From Microstegium vimineum (taxonomy: Eukaryota; Streptophyta; Magnoliopsida; Poales; Poaceae), in the NCBI GenBank assembly GCA_022036555.1, contig CM039119.1, positions 39,067,255-39,131,254 of the forward strand: a stretch of 64,000 bases of DNA, read 5' to 3'. Position numbers and translations under genes: made by a program. The notes under the pieces were generated by a model. The model was not told where the DNA came from, did no database searches, and saw only the letters and a program-made list of their open reading frames with translations. Shown here one piece after another: positions 1 through 10,617 of the stretch (positions are counted from its first letter, which is position 1; the number at the start of each line of letters is the position of its first letter).

Positions 1-1
1 C

Positions 2-739
2 CCAGACAGCCTATTCTCCTTCGGCATCAACCCCCAGGACGAGGAGGAGCACCAAGAAGGCCTCATTCGAGCCGACAACTTATTCTCCTTTGCTATCGAC
101 ATTTTTGATGACGATGGGGAGGAAGAAAGCTTTGTCCCAACTCTATCGGCAGCGGTCAAGTCCAAACTCGAAGCACTGCTTTCCTTGCTGCAACAAGATA
201 CGTCACAGCTCGTCCAAGATTCAACCGCAGCAAGGACAGTCTTCAAGGATCTCCAAGGCCAACTACCTGCCGATGCAGAAGAGATCCTCCTTCAAGTAGC
301 CTTTCTTGAGAGTCGCCGACTCCAATACCAACGGGTCTCAAGCCGTATCGCCAATAGGAATGCTCAATCGAAGCTTACGGAGGAAATGCTTAGTTTTAAG
401 CAAACTGCCGATGAGAAGCACAAGAACATCGGCCAAGTAGAAGCTTCCGGCACCGAGCTTGAACAGGCTTTCATCCAGCTATCGGCAAGAAAGGAAGAGC
501 TGCAAGCTGAGCTGAGAAAGGTTGAAGAATCTTTGAATGCAGTCAGCCAGAAGAGAGCTTAACTTCCCGACACCATCAAAGCTCTGCGCCAAGAGAGGGA
601 CAGCAATGCCCGACAAGCCATCGCTCTGAAGAAAAAGATCAAGTCGGTTGAAGGCTCTGCCGATGAGGATGCTAGGGAGATAGAGGAGATAGAACAAATT
701 CGCCTACGTGCGATATCAGTCATCCACTCCCTGTTGTAA
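2..739 (+). pseudogene. Last exon of antisense PMD/coiled-coil cargo gene of element A
   Basis: One frame reads from base 2 to the stop at 737-739 with a single in-frame TAA at 560-562. It aligns from end to end with the last exon of the antisense gene in element B (26476-25732, minus). Shared landmarks include PDSLFS near the start, LLSLLQQ/TSQLVQDS, ADEKH..IGQ in the middle and QIRLRAI.VIHSLL at the end. The product is rich in E, Q, K and L in heptad-like order, so a coiled coil is likely. The N-terminal PMD half lies outside the window. The exon runs opposite to element A's own gag, the same antisense arrangement seen in elements B and F. It is probably nonfunctional because of the stop. 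Confidence 0.7.
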
Positions 740-845
740 CTTATTAAATTCTGTCACATCGGCAAATGTAATATTGATACTTGATTTTGCTCTGTAATAT
801 AGTGGCAATACGCTTTTACCGATGTATTACAACTTTCCTTTCATC

Positions 846-1050
846 GGTATTTGAACGAGCACGCTATACGTTGACTCCTTCAAGAGTTTCTAGAATGTAA
901 GCATTGCTGGGAGCAGACTGCCTCCTCCGATAAGGACCTCCCCAATTAAGAAATCGTTTTCCAACCTTAGAACATAGTCCCAATCGGTAAAATCAACTCT
1001 CATACCAGAGTACCATCGACAAACTCCTTCACCCAGTTATCGGCAACCAT
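846..1050 (-). pseudogene. Fragment of integrase C-terminal domain (element A)
   Basis: The reverse complement matches the last part of element B pol (about 25390-25570): the LILPIGT block, the WEGPY-like block and the segment ending in ILETLEGV. It is riddled with stops. It ends upstream where the pol deletion begins, and is all that remains of pol in element A. Confidence 0.65.
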
Positions 1051-1448
1051 TATCGACACCATGACTTATCGAATCGGCCAAAATCCTCCTTGAGTGAGCA
1101 GAACCTGGCGTTCAACCCGACTGTTTGTTGAGGTAGCAATAATCGGCAATGAGGTTTCATACTTCCATTGGAACAAAATTAGGACAATGCCGATAAACCC
1201 ACCAAAGAAAGTACAAGGGGCAACTTCCTCTAAAATACCTGCACCACATACTTAATTATTGCGTGTAAGCACGGCAGAATCATTCTTACAACTGTTTTTC
1301 CTCTGGCAGTTAACAAATTCACCGGCAGTGCCGTCTTTAACACACAAATTGTTCACTCAACCGGCCGGTGCCCCCAAATATAATAATTGGAATCACCAGA
1401 GTTTGCTAAGTGCGACCCCCAAGCCAAAATGTCCAAGATTGACTCCGA
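1051..1448. other. Filler between pol and gag remnants of element A
   Basis: In element B about 3.7 kb of protease, RT, RNase H and integrase lies between the flanking homologies. Here there are only about 400 bases that I cannot align to pol. Scattered ATCGGCA words typical of the family remain. No coding potential seen. It could be a noncoding part of the family or filler from the deletion. Confidence 0.45.
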
Positions 1449-4447
1449 TTAGACCATCGGCAATATATTGCCGTCTGCCGATGGATCTCCACCCTTGCGC
1501 TTCGGCCTCCACTGCTTTTCCCTTAAAGGAATTTCAGTATTACATAAGTCATTATGGCGCTCGCGCTGAATTCTTCTCTTATGGGTCTTGGTCAGACCCT
1601 GAGGGCACCACTGAGGGAGTTTGGTCTTCCAGACAGGTTGGTGTCGCCTCTCATTATTTGCATCGGCTCTTTTCCCAATGCTTGGACTCCTGGAGAGCAC
1701 GTCTTCATCGGGTACTCTCGCGTTGGCCATCTCCTCAGGCTCCCCTTGCTCAACACGCCTGCCAAGTCTGTCATGGGCACTAAGCTCGCCCCCCAGTCGG
1801 TCATGCACCGACTTCTTCTCTCTGAGTGGCTTAGCGTACCTGGATGTTCGATTATCAGAACAAGGTTTCTTACCTAACCGATCGGCAGTGTAGTACCCGT
1901 TGCATTCAGGACAGTTATCAGCAGTGGGTAGCTTAACGCCCTCTTCCCAATAGTAAATGAAGAAGGGACACCTCCAGTGGTCCTACTGTCGAAGCCGTTC
2001 CTGTTCCTTCTCTTCCTGCCGATGTCGCTCCTTTTGCGATTGCCGATACTCTTTCCTCGGCTGTTCGTGAGTGATTATCACGCCAGGAGCCCTACGAGTA
2101 CTGCTACCTTCATCGGCAACTCTCTTGCCTTTTCTGTCATCGGCAAATTTTCCTACATTGCATTCAGCCATTTGATGATCAGGATCTACCGATGCACTTT
2201 TCCTGGCAGCTTCCGATGTCAGCACCTTAGTCTTTCCATTGGTTTCCACCATATTATTCGGAAATGGGTGCTGATCAACTTCCATCGGCTTCTGGACTTT
2301 AGAAATTTCAAATTTGATTCGTCCAGAGTCAATCTTTGACTGCAACTGTTGCCTGAACACTTTGCAGTCATTGGTACTGTGAGAAGTTGTATCGTGCCAC
2401 TTGCAGTACCTGGTCTTTTTGAGTTCTTCGGTCGATGGAATTATCCGATTAGGGGCTAACTTAATTCGCCCTTCTTGAAGCAATAGGTCAAATATCCCAT
2501 CGGCCTTCGTGACATCGAAGGTGAACTTTCCAGTCTTTTTTCGGCCCAGCGCACCAGGTACCGATTCCTCATCTTTCACCCATTCGACAGTGCCGGCGTT
2601 CACCTCCTCATCTGACTCAGAATCCCCTTGTCCAACGAAGAGCACTTTTGCGCTCCAAGTCTTCTTGGGTTCGAATGACTTCACATCCTGATCGGCCTCC
2701 GTGACATCAAAGGTGAATTTTTCCAATTCAACAATGTCGATACTTGGCTCTTCCCCTGAATCTGAATCTTCTATTTCCTTGGTCAAAAGCACCTCCATGT
2801 CTTGATCTTGCCGATGCACGGACTCGCTAACCAGTGGGGCAGGTCGATGCATCTCTTCATATCTTTGTAATGAACCAGCCGGAGCAGTCGACATATCTGC
2901 AGCGTCCGTTTGTTAAATATTATGCATCGGCTGATTGACCAATGGGCCACCCTGTACGTCCACTGGTTGAGTAGATTGATGTACTTCTTCAAATCTTTGT
3001 ATTAAACAGGCCGGAGCAATTGACCCATTAACAACGCCGCTCTTTTGAATATTATGCATTGGTTGATTAACCGATGGGCAACTCTGAATGCCTACTGGTT
3101 CAGTAGGTTGATGTAATTCTTCAGGCTTTGACGTCAAAGTACTCGAAGTGATTGGAGCATGCACAGTACCAGTCATTAGAACACCATGCATCGGCTGTGT
3201 TGCCGATGGGCCACTTTGCACAGTTACTGGTTTGTGTCGTGGCATTACATTCATCGGTTGCTGTACCGATGTCTCATTGTACACTTGCGAGTATTGCGGT
3301 GTAGTACTTATCGGTTGATGTACCGATACTTCACTCTGAAGCTTCGCTGGATGACGCTGCTGAGCTCCTGCCACTTGGTGCTCAGGCCGCATATATTGCT
3401 GCTGAATCGGCAATTGACCGATCCAACCTACATTAGATGTCATCGGCACATGACTTACCGATGGCTGAGAACTAGCTGACTCTTGCAACCTTTGTATTCT
3501 TGGATGATAGCTCTGACTTGTGGATACCACAGGTTGAGCAGCCATTGCCGATGCAGGCTGATTGATACTCGACATGCCTTGTTGCATCGGCCAAGAATTT
3601 ACCGATGGCTGATAGCCAGATGACGCCCGTTGTTCTTGTGGCTCTGGGTAATTGATTACCACCATAGGTTGGTTTGCAGCTGCTGGGCCTTGTTGTATCG
3701 GCAAGTAATTTGCCGATAGCTGGGCATAAGGCACTCTGGGTATTGCTGTTTGTAGATTCCCTGTTGGCAACTGCGCCGTTGGAGAAGATGTAGCATAATG
3801 CATCATTGGAACCATCGGCTGTACAGGTGTTGCCGATGCCATGGGAACCCTCCACCCTGCATGGTTATCTTGGACCAATCTGGAATCAGCAGATAGACTT
3901 GGAGACATACCGTGCCCCCCCCGTTTGCAGAAGTTGGCTGATTCTAGACCGCAAGTCCAGACATTGTTGAAGCCACCAGATTTGTGTTCACCAGAGTAGT
4001 GCTTGTTGGGCTCAATCTTGGTGGCGCGATCTCATCGGCAGATCGGCTCATAATTGGTGCGGACACCTTTGGAACCGCCGATGGAATCGTAATAGATGCT
4101 GATCCGAATTGACGATGCTCTGGACCAACATAATATGGTGCCTGTCCACCCTTGCGAGCTTGCTTAATGGCATCGTATACAGCATCAGACAGTACATTGG
4201 ATTGGCTAATTAACACATTATTGAATGCAGAATTAACCATCTCTTGTATTTTACCAGGATCAGCGTCGAAACTGACCTGCCGTGGCGACGGCGGCTCTTG
4301 CTTCTGGACTGCTTCGCCGATTCTGTTTAGACTGAAGGATTTGAGATACAACCGCTTGTATTCCTCCATCGCCTGCTCCATAGCCTGCTTCTGATGACTC
4401 GTCAAATCTGCTGTGGAGACTTCAATGACACTCCTTGGATTAGTCAT
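1449..4447 (-). pseudogene. Gag of element A, capsid core missing
   Basis: Minus-strand frames 4447-3944, 3908-2913, 2894-1983 and 1808-1449 line up in order with element B gag (18614-21603). The N-terminal block has SVIEVSTADL, QKQAMEQAMEEYKRLYLKSFSL and PRQVSFDA. A P/Q-rich middle repeats NQPMHNIQ/TQPMHGV modules. The C-terminal part has the zinc-knuckle variant CX2HX4HX4C (CKWHDTTSHSTNDC) and a later CPFF...NCPEC block. Between the repeats and ADQDVKSFEPKKTW, the capsid block present in B (around 19900-20490, PDFTKFSGQDD...) is absent. In its place is a short acidic segment duplicated from the following region (KFTFDVTEAD and KFTFDVTKAD). Stops and at least one frameshift (between 3944 and 3908) interrupt it, so it is not translatable as one protein. 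Confidence 0.75.
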
Positions 4448-4499
4448 GATAGACGTAAAAACTTGTATAATCGGGTCCCACTGGGCGTGCCAAAAGAGG

Positions 4500-5589
4500 T
4501 GTTGACACAAAAAGCGTCAGGATCTGCGAACACCTCGGGCTTATACCCGAAATTCGATATCCGGAAGCGTGCCAGTCGATTTGACCAGTTAATCGACAAG
4601 AACGATAACTAGAGCAAGATCCAATCCAGACAACAGCGATGCGCCCGGATGCTGGGATTGAGGCTTGATCAGGATAACTAGAGCAAAGCTGAACGAGGCA
4701 ACAGCGATGCCCCCGGATGCCAAGGCTCAGAGGTACTCCCACGCGGAACTTGCAAGGATTTAACGGAGATCAAGGTGATGCAGCCCGTCGAAGCTTGAAG
4801 AACTCGTTAAAAAGCTATAACTAATGCAAAAAGGGTAAATTGCGATAAAAAGTAGAATAAGAGTAAAATTGGTTTGTTTGATATTGGATTTTTTTACACG
4901 TAGCCCTCGGGCACATATTTATACTCCCGCATGGAGAGTTGTACAAAGACACGACACATATCCTTCCTAAAACAAACTCCTAACTTTAAGGAAACTGACT
5001 CACGTAGGAGTCGGACCTGAAACAAAAATATTATTTTCCTAAACAAACACACCTATTTTAAAGGAAAATAAACGACTCATGCAAGACTCGGAATAATACT
5101 GGCATAAAATCACCAGTTTTCTTATGTCTTCCTTTCGATGGAAACTTTCCATCGGCAGATCCCTTCAATCTGCGACTTCCTTTTTTGACCACCGGCGGCC
5201 TTCCGCTGACATTAAGCGCTAAGTCACCCTGTATTCATCAGTATCCCATGCCTATCGGCACCGGCAATACTTCCTGATCGGCAACCTTACACTGATAACT
5301 GTCTTCACCAATCAATCCCCATCGGCAATCGGTAATGTCTTCTCATCGGCAATCGGCAATGTCTCCTCATCGGCAATCGGCAACAGTAACTTTACAGCCC
5401 AGGCGACCTAATTTCACTAATTAACCTTATCGGCAAGGACCATCCAACCTCCATTGGCAACATACTTAATCTTCCCATAGCATACTCCCATCGGCATTAC
5501 TGGCTATGCTTTCCCGATGCCGATGGAAGACGGCTATCGACCAGTCAAGCCTTAGCTCATTTGACACGTGCTGAAAAACGATGTCAACA
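4500..5589 (-). repeat. LTR of element A (1090 bp)
   Basis: It is bounded by the perfect terminal inverted octamers TGTTGACA (4500-4507) and TGTCAACA (5582-5589). Read on the minus strand it is similar throughout to the 1099-bp LTRs of element B but clearly diverged. U3 carries clustered ATCGGCAATCGG words near 5320-5400. A primer-site-like block follows inside at 4479-4499. This is the gag-proximal (5') LTR of the minus-strand element. Confidence 0.88.
4916..4923 (-). promoter_or_regulatory. TATA box of element A LTR
   Basis: TATAAATA on the minus strand, in the same context (GAGTATAAATATGTGCCC) as the TATA boxes of the element B LTRs. Confidence 0.6.
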
Positions 5590-6118
5590 GAGCCAGAAAG
5601 CCAGCTCGGCTCGGCTCGTTTACGAGCTCAAACTGGTTCGTTAGGTTCGCGGGCCAGACAAAAAAAATATAATATATTTATTTATTTAAATTTTGAGAAT
5701 AGTAACAATATAAAAGTTGTTTATTCATAAGTCTTAAATCAAACAAAAAATAATATGTATTAATATATTAAATTACTACACTATACCTACATTATCTATA
5801 CTTTATATTATACATAATGCATCCATAATCTGTTATTAATTATCCATTATCCATTTTAAAACAAAATAAATTCATATAATCTCAAATTTATAAAGTTAAA
5901 GTCTAATCATTAACTAATTGTAAAATATAAAACATGAAATCTTATAAAACTAATAAAGTTTAGGGTCAATAACTTTGGCTCATTAGGCTCATGAGCCAGC
6001 TCGTGAGCTAGCTCATTAACTACACGAGCTAAAGTGCCGGTTCAGCTCGTTGAAAAATATAAACGAGCCGAGCCACTAACAAGCCGAGTCGAACGAGCTA
6101 CGAGCTTTTCGTCCAACC
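5590..6118. repeat. GCTCG-rich terminal-inverted repeat element, AT-rich centre
   Basis: Both ends are rich in GCTCG/CGAGC in opposite orientation: AGCTCGGCTCGGCTCG at the left, GAGCCGAGCC and CAAGCCGAG at the right. They flank an AT-rich core of about 350 bp with no coding capacity. This looks like a small non-autonomous DNA transposon, possibly hAT-like. Element A abuts its left end. Limits are approximate. Confidence 0.45.
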
Positions 6119-6267
6119 TTAATCCAAACGTTGAAATGGGAATTTATTAGTATGTGCATATTTGTTTGCACTCTAGCTAGGAGGCACAATTTTCAATTTT
6201 TGTGCATGCTTGTTTACTGCTCCCGCCAATTTAAAGCGTAAGTTATTCTAATTTTTCTAGATATATT

Positions 6268-6494
6268 ATATACTTTCTTCGTTCTATTTACAATTCGTTT
6301 AACATCTATATATACACAACTTTTATTATATATTCATATCACTAGGTGCATAATAAAAAGTAAGATGCCTAAAAAACCAAATTAACCTATAATTTGAGCA
6401 GACCGTGGTATATAATTGTCTATAACTAGATGTATTGTAAAATCTACTTATGCAGCAAAGTTAAAACAACTTATAGTTTTAATGGAATGAAGCA
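6268..6494. repeat. Stowaway/Mariner-like MITE
   Basis: The left end TTTCTTCGTTCTATTTACAA and the right end, read in reverse (GCTTCATTCCATTAAAACTA), are inverted relatives of the common grass Stowaway terminus. The interior is AT-rich and noncoding. No intact TA duplication was verified. Confidence 0.5.
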
Positions 6495-7229
6495 TAATAT
6501 ACTCAAGATAGGCAACTTTGTTTGGCGTTTAAGTTGCCGCGTAAATTCTGAAGCAATTACTAATATGAGGGCAATTGTGATTTCTTTCCACCCCTAACAA
6601 GTTAATTTGCAATGCATTTAACTAAACTGAATTTCACTAAACCGACAAGTAAAGAATTATTTTAGTTCATATTAAATAGTGAAAATAAATCCATAGTATG
6701 TGTCCTTTTGGCCTTTTGGGGGTTTTATTTACGAAACAACTTGCTACCTGTTGCGTCGTAGTAAAAATGTTTTTTTTTTCAAAATGAAATATGGTTTTCA
6801 TTAAATCTGTAAAGTTTGTTGTCTATGACAGCAAGACGTGAGTTTTGTTGCAACAATTTATTGCTATTTTGCTTTTATCTATCTACGCGAGATGATGGAC
6901 AATCGATACCGACCTACAATACATATGCAAAAGACAGCCGTAGTAACATCAATGTAAGATAGAGACCTTTCAATTGGACCAAAGAGAGGAAGACACGTGC
7001 ACTGAGATTTAGTTCGTGTAGTTGCACTTTGCTTTCTTTAGCTAGTTCGCGTCGTCCAGAGACGCCAAACTTTATGGAAAAAAAGGGTTCACCATATAAA
7101 GGAAAAGACATATATAAAAGATGACATGGTTTAGCATGGATTTCTCACATTCTTTTTATCTTTTTTTCTTGACGCATATGTGGAGAACATGAGTAAAAGG
7201 GTATCTATCTACCGCTGTAATAAACGCGG
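6495..7229. other. AT-rich intergenic, no feature seen
   Basis: No convincing gene or element. The short open frame on the minus strand near 6914-7111 has no recognisable motif and AT-rich composition. Confidence 0.5.
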
Positions 7230-8870
7230 GCCTGGACGCGGCCTCGCCCTGGCCACGTCGCCCCCTCGTTTCGGCCGTCCGATCGCTTCAGTGGATGGCT
7301 AGGATCGCCCCCGCGCCGCCGACGCTTTTGCGTAAAAGCCCTTCAGTTTAGTTGAAATCAACCCGCGGTACAGCGACATCTTCATAAACAGTAAGCGCGT
7401 TATGTTTTCTTTCGAATAGGTCCTTGTATTCTCGAAATTATTTGGTCGAAGAAGAGAAAATTCCGATTTCGTGGTTTTTTTATAGTTACCCGAAAATTCC
7501 GATTTCGTGTTTTTTTTATAGTTACCCGTCCGCCTGCCGCTTTTGCACAAAACACCCTCTCCCTCAAGCAGTGTGAGGCGTCTCACCCGGACTGTGGTCT
7601 GCCCCCACTCTCCCCCCTCCCCGCGCCTCTCTCCTTCCCTCTCCCTCCTCTCTCCTCCTCTCCACCCCGTCCGAAACCCTAGCTCCGGCCCTGGTGCCGG
7701 CCCCCCGCGGCCTCCGCCGCGGGCGGGCACCGGCCGAGGCGCGCGGAGGCCTCGGCGTACCCCCGTCCTCCCTCCTCCCTCCCCCTCCCCATCGGCAAAA
7801 AAAAATCCCCGTCCTCTCTCTCTCCTGATGCAGCGGCGTGAGGGGTGAGATGGTGCCCCCACGGGAAGCACAACGGCGGCCGCCGCCGTGCCCGTGCCCG
7901 TCCCGGACCCGGCCCCCGCACGGCCTCCTGCAGGCGCTCCGCCAGCTCCCTCCTCCCTCGGCGGCGGCTCTTCCTCCCTCCCCGTGGTGGCACAGGCGCG
8001 GCGGCGTGCGAACACTGGTCGAGCGCGGCGCCCCCGGCATGGCGTTGCGGCGACGTGGGCCCGACGCGCCCCCACGGCCGGCTCCTTCCTCTCTCCGCGT
8101 TGTGCTGGCGGTGCAGTGGCGTGGGCCGAGCGTCCCCAGCATGCCCGCCGCCACTGCCAGCCCCGCCACGGGCGAGCTGACGACCGGGGTGAGGGCTTCC
8201 CCCGGCACGGGTGGGCCTAGGTGCGGGGCGAGCGCGTCCCGGCGCGGCGCTGCAGGCAGGTGTGCGGCGGCCTGGGCGTGCCGGACCCCGGCGTGGAACC
8301 TGATCTGTGTCGCCTTCACGGACGCGGCGTGGGGTCGGGCTACCTGGCCTTGTCTGCGCCACTGGATGCTCCATCGGATGGCTGGTGTCGCCGCCGTACG
8401 CGCGGCGGAGTTTGCTCGCGGCTAGACCAGGGGCTAACAGGGCGGGGCCGCTGTCGTGGGGCCGTATGGCGGGGTTGGGGAGGCGCGCCCGGTCGCCAGG
8501 AGCAGCGCGGCACGCCACCACTGTGCTGATGCGCAGCCCCTGTGGGCATGGCCACGTGCTGGCTGCACTCGCCACCGGCTCTCTGGCTCACGACGCTTCC
8601 ACTACCGCCGCTATCTAGCCTCCCGTCGTATATGGTGTTGGCGCCACAGGTATGCGTTGCTGCATACTCCCATCTTCCTCTCTTGAGCCACTCATACGTT
8701 TGGCTCCTTGGCACACACCAATTAATCTTCCCATTCTACTTTGGGGCAGGTGAGGCGGCAGATGTTGATGGTGTGTCCATGGCCGGGGATGTCCCTGCTC
8801 TTCCTAACGACGTATCCAAAGGTTTGGAGCACCTCCTTGAGCCCCACCTCAAGCCTTGCATTTGACAGCT
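7230..8870. other. GC-rich gene-like 5' region, product not recognised
   Basis: GC content rises abruptly here and falls after about 8760. The segment has GAAACCCTAG near 7672 (a typical plant 5' leader/early exon string), a donor-like CAG/GTATG at about 8648, and an acceptor-like GGGGCAG/GTGAGG at about 8750 after a pyrimidine-rich stretch. Long open frames exist in nearly every frame on both strands, the expected artefact of very high GC, and none has a recognisable domain. It may be the promoter and first exons of the gene whose 3' part is the PPR-DYW sequence at 9343, or an independent decayed gene. The strand is probably plus, from the splice-like signals. I assign no product. Confidence 0.35.
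7456..7527. repeat. 36-bp tandem duplication (two copies)
   Basis: 7456-7491 and 7492-7527 start GAAAATTCCGATTTCGTG and end ATAGTTACCC. They differ at one base. They lie just upstream of the GC-rich region, in a likely promoter. Confidence 0.85.
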
Positions 8871-8901
8871 AATATGTGCTCTGCGTGTAGAATGTTAGAG
8901 A

Positions 8902-8931
8902 GGTGCCTTCAAGGTGTTGGATGAAATGTCC
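8902..8931 (+). pseudogene. Possible orphan PPR-motif scrap
   Basis: Ten codons read GAFKVLDEMS, the typical end of the second helix of a PPR motif (A..VFDEM). Stops follow at once. It lies 410 bp upstream of the PPR-DYW frame and on the same strand, so it may be a decayed remnant of the missing N-terminal half. A chance match cannot be excluded. Confidence 0.3.
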
Positions 8932-9235
8932 ATATGGATGTGCTAGGCTGTAAGGACCACCGTGAAACAATCAGCCAATCAGGTACCACATGTTGCATGT
9001 TTTGCTCTGCTTGTGGATTGGAAATTATGTAAAAAAAGGTGCTTTACTATATTCCTTAATGTTTATAGAGCATTTGTGGTAGTCAACAAATTCTTCGGAC
9101 TCCATGTTATTAATTAAGAGCCTAAAATTCCTGGCTATATCTTCAGCTGATATTTGTTGAAGGAAGGAAGAGAAGTAATTTAGAGTGACAAATGTGTTGT
9201 TTCTATTGAGCAGCCAAAAAATGGCATTGTTACCA

Positions 9236-9335
9236 CTCAGTGCATGTGTTCCTATTTCTACTATAATTCGTAGTTATAGTTATTTGTTTCGACATATAAC
9301 TATATTATAAGCTCAGTGCATGTGTTCCTATTTCT
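9236..9335. repeat. 24-bp direct repeat pair at the 5' edge of the PPR gene
   Basis: CTCAGTGCATGTGTTCCTAT plus four more bases occurs at 9236-9259 and again at 9312-9335, separated by 52 AT-rich bases. The second copy ends eight bases before the first ATG of the PPR frame. Confidence 0.85.
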
Positions 9336-9342
9336 CCAAGTG

Positions 9343-10617
9343 ATGCACGGAGGTAAGGCACGGAGGTTGTTCGACGGGATGCAGTCCAGGGATGTGGTTG
9401 CTTGGAGCGCAATGATCTCAGGTTGCACGCAGGCAGATCAATGTCGAGAGGCACTTGCTCTTTTCAGTGAGATGCAGCTTGTTGAAGTTGAGCCGAATGA
9501 TGTGACCATGGTCAGTGTGCTCTCTGCTTGTGCTGTCCAGGGTGCACTTGAGACAGGAAAGTGGGTGCATTCCTACATAAAAAGGAAGCGTTTATCTCTC
9601 ACAATTATTCTTGCCACTGCATTTGTGGACTTCTATGCAAAATGCGGATTCATTGACGATGCAGTTGAAGCATTCGAGTCAATGCCTGTGAAGAACTCAT
9701 GGACATGGGCAGCCTTGATAAAGGGCATGGCAACCAATGGAAGGGGCATGGAAGCATTGGAACTCTTCTCATCCATGCGCAAGGGCAGCATCGAGCCCAC
9801 TGATGTGACATTCATTGGTATTCTCATGGCTTGCAGTCACAACAGCTTTGTTGAAGAGGGTCGCCAGCATTTTGATAGGATGACTCAAGATTATGGCATT
9901 AAGCCAATAATTGAGCACTGTGGATGTATGGTGGATCTGTTGGGGTGGGCTGGTTTGATAGATGAGGCATACCAGTTTATCAGAACCATGCCACTGAGCC
10001 AAATACTGTTTATCTGGAGGGCGCTACTGTCTTCCTGTGCAGTACACAAAAATGTTGAAATTGGGGAAGATGCACTAAAGAAGATCATCTCCTTGAACCC
10101 CTGTCACAGTGGTGACTACATACTTCTGTCAAATATATATGCATCAGTGGGACAATGGAAAGATGCAGCAATGATTCGAAAGGAAATGAAAGATAGAGGC
10201 ATTGCGAAAACTCCAGGCTGTAGTCTCATTGAGCTGGATGGGGTTGTCTTCGAGTTCTTTGCTGAAGACAGTGACCACCCCCAATTGAGAAAGATATACC
10301 AGAAAGTTGAGGAGATGATTGACAGGATCAAGATGGCAGGGTATATCCCAAATACAGCTGATGTGAGGCTAGAAGTTGATGAGCATGAGAAGGAAGTATC
10401 TGTTTCCCATCACAGTGAGACGCTGGCCATTGCATCTGGCTTGATGAAGTTGAACCCTGGTGCAACAATTCGCATATCAAAGAATCTAAGAGTCTGTACA
10501 GACTGCCACTCAGCCACAAAGTTGATTTCCAAGGTGTACGATAGGGAGACTGTTGTTCGAGACCGGAATAGATTTCATCATTTCAAGGATGGTACTTGCT
10601 CCTGCAATGATTACTGA
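9343..10617 (+). CDS. PPR-DYW protein, N-terminally truncated
   Basis: The frame of 424 codons is uninterrupted and ends with PPR motifs followed by E, E+ and DYW domains. Members of this family are nuclear-encoded, organelle-targeted RNA-binding proteins. The DYW domain is the cytidine deaminase for C-to-U editing of chloroplast or mitochondrial transcripts. Visible landmarks: PPR units at about residues 1-25 (partial, ARRLFDGM then DVVAWSAMISG), 26-60, 95-130 and 130-170; E domain around 225-290; E+ with PGCSLIELDGV; DYW with the zinc/catalytic HSE (HxE) and CTDC (CxxC) motifs. Family members usually have many more PPR motifs plus a transit peptide. Here the first ATG falls inside a PPR motif, so the 5' part is missing or lies in a diverged upstream exon. 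The usual terminal Asp-Tyr-Trp is Asp-Tyr followed by TGA TGA, so the tryptophan is lost. The core deaminase residues remain. It may be a pseudogene or an altered allele. Confidence 0.85.
   Translation: MHGGKARRLFDGMQSRDVVAWSAMISGCTQADQCREALALFSEMQLVEVEPNDVTMVSVLSACAVQGALETGKWVHSYIKRKRLSLTIILATAFVDFYAKCGFIDDAVEAFESMPVKNSWTWAALIKGMATNGRGMEALELFSSMRKGSIEPTDVTFIGILMACSHNSFVEEGRQHFDRMTQDYGIKPIIEHCGCMVDLLGWAGLIDEAYQFIRTMPLSQILFIWRALLSSCAVHKNVEIGEDALKKIISLNPCHSGDYILLSNIYASVGQWKDAAMIRKEMKDRGIAKTPGCSLIELDGVVFEFFAEDSDHPQLRKIYQKVEEMIDRIKMAGYIPNTADVRLEVDEHEKEVSVSHHSETLAIASGLMKLNPGATIRISKNLRVCTDCHSATKLISKVYDRETVVRDRNRFHHFKDGTCSCNDY

Larger units (their letters stand above)
1..5589 (-). mobile_element. 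Element A: non-autonomous Tat/Retand-like Ty3/gypsy element, cut by the window edge
   Basis: Read on the minus strand, the order is LTR (5589-4500), primer-site-like GGCACGCCCAGTGGGACC, gag remains (4447-1449), a short filler, a fragment of the integrase C-terminus (about 1050-846), and an antisense cargo exon on the plus strand (2-739). Every piece matches the same segment of element B at 17463-30673 in the same order, so the two belong to one family. Protease, RT, RNase H and most of integrase are absent, and so is the capsid core of gag. This is a deletion derivative that could only move with help. The second LTR would lie left of the window. The five bases outside the LTR (5590-5594, GAGCC) are the expected target duplication but cannot be paired here. 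Confidence 0.8.

Noticed and set aside
7299..8865. Many overlapping open frames of 100-300 codons on both strands
   Set aside because: Extremely GC-rich DNA lacks stop codons by chance. No frame shows a recognisable domain or clear start context.
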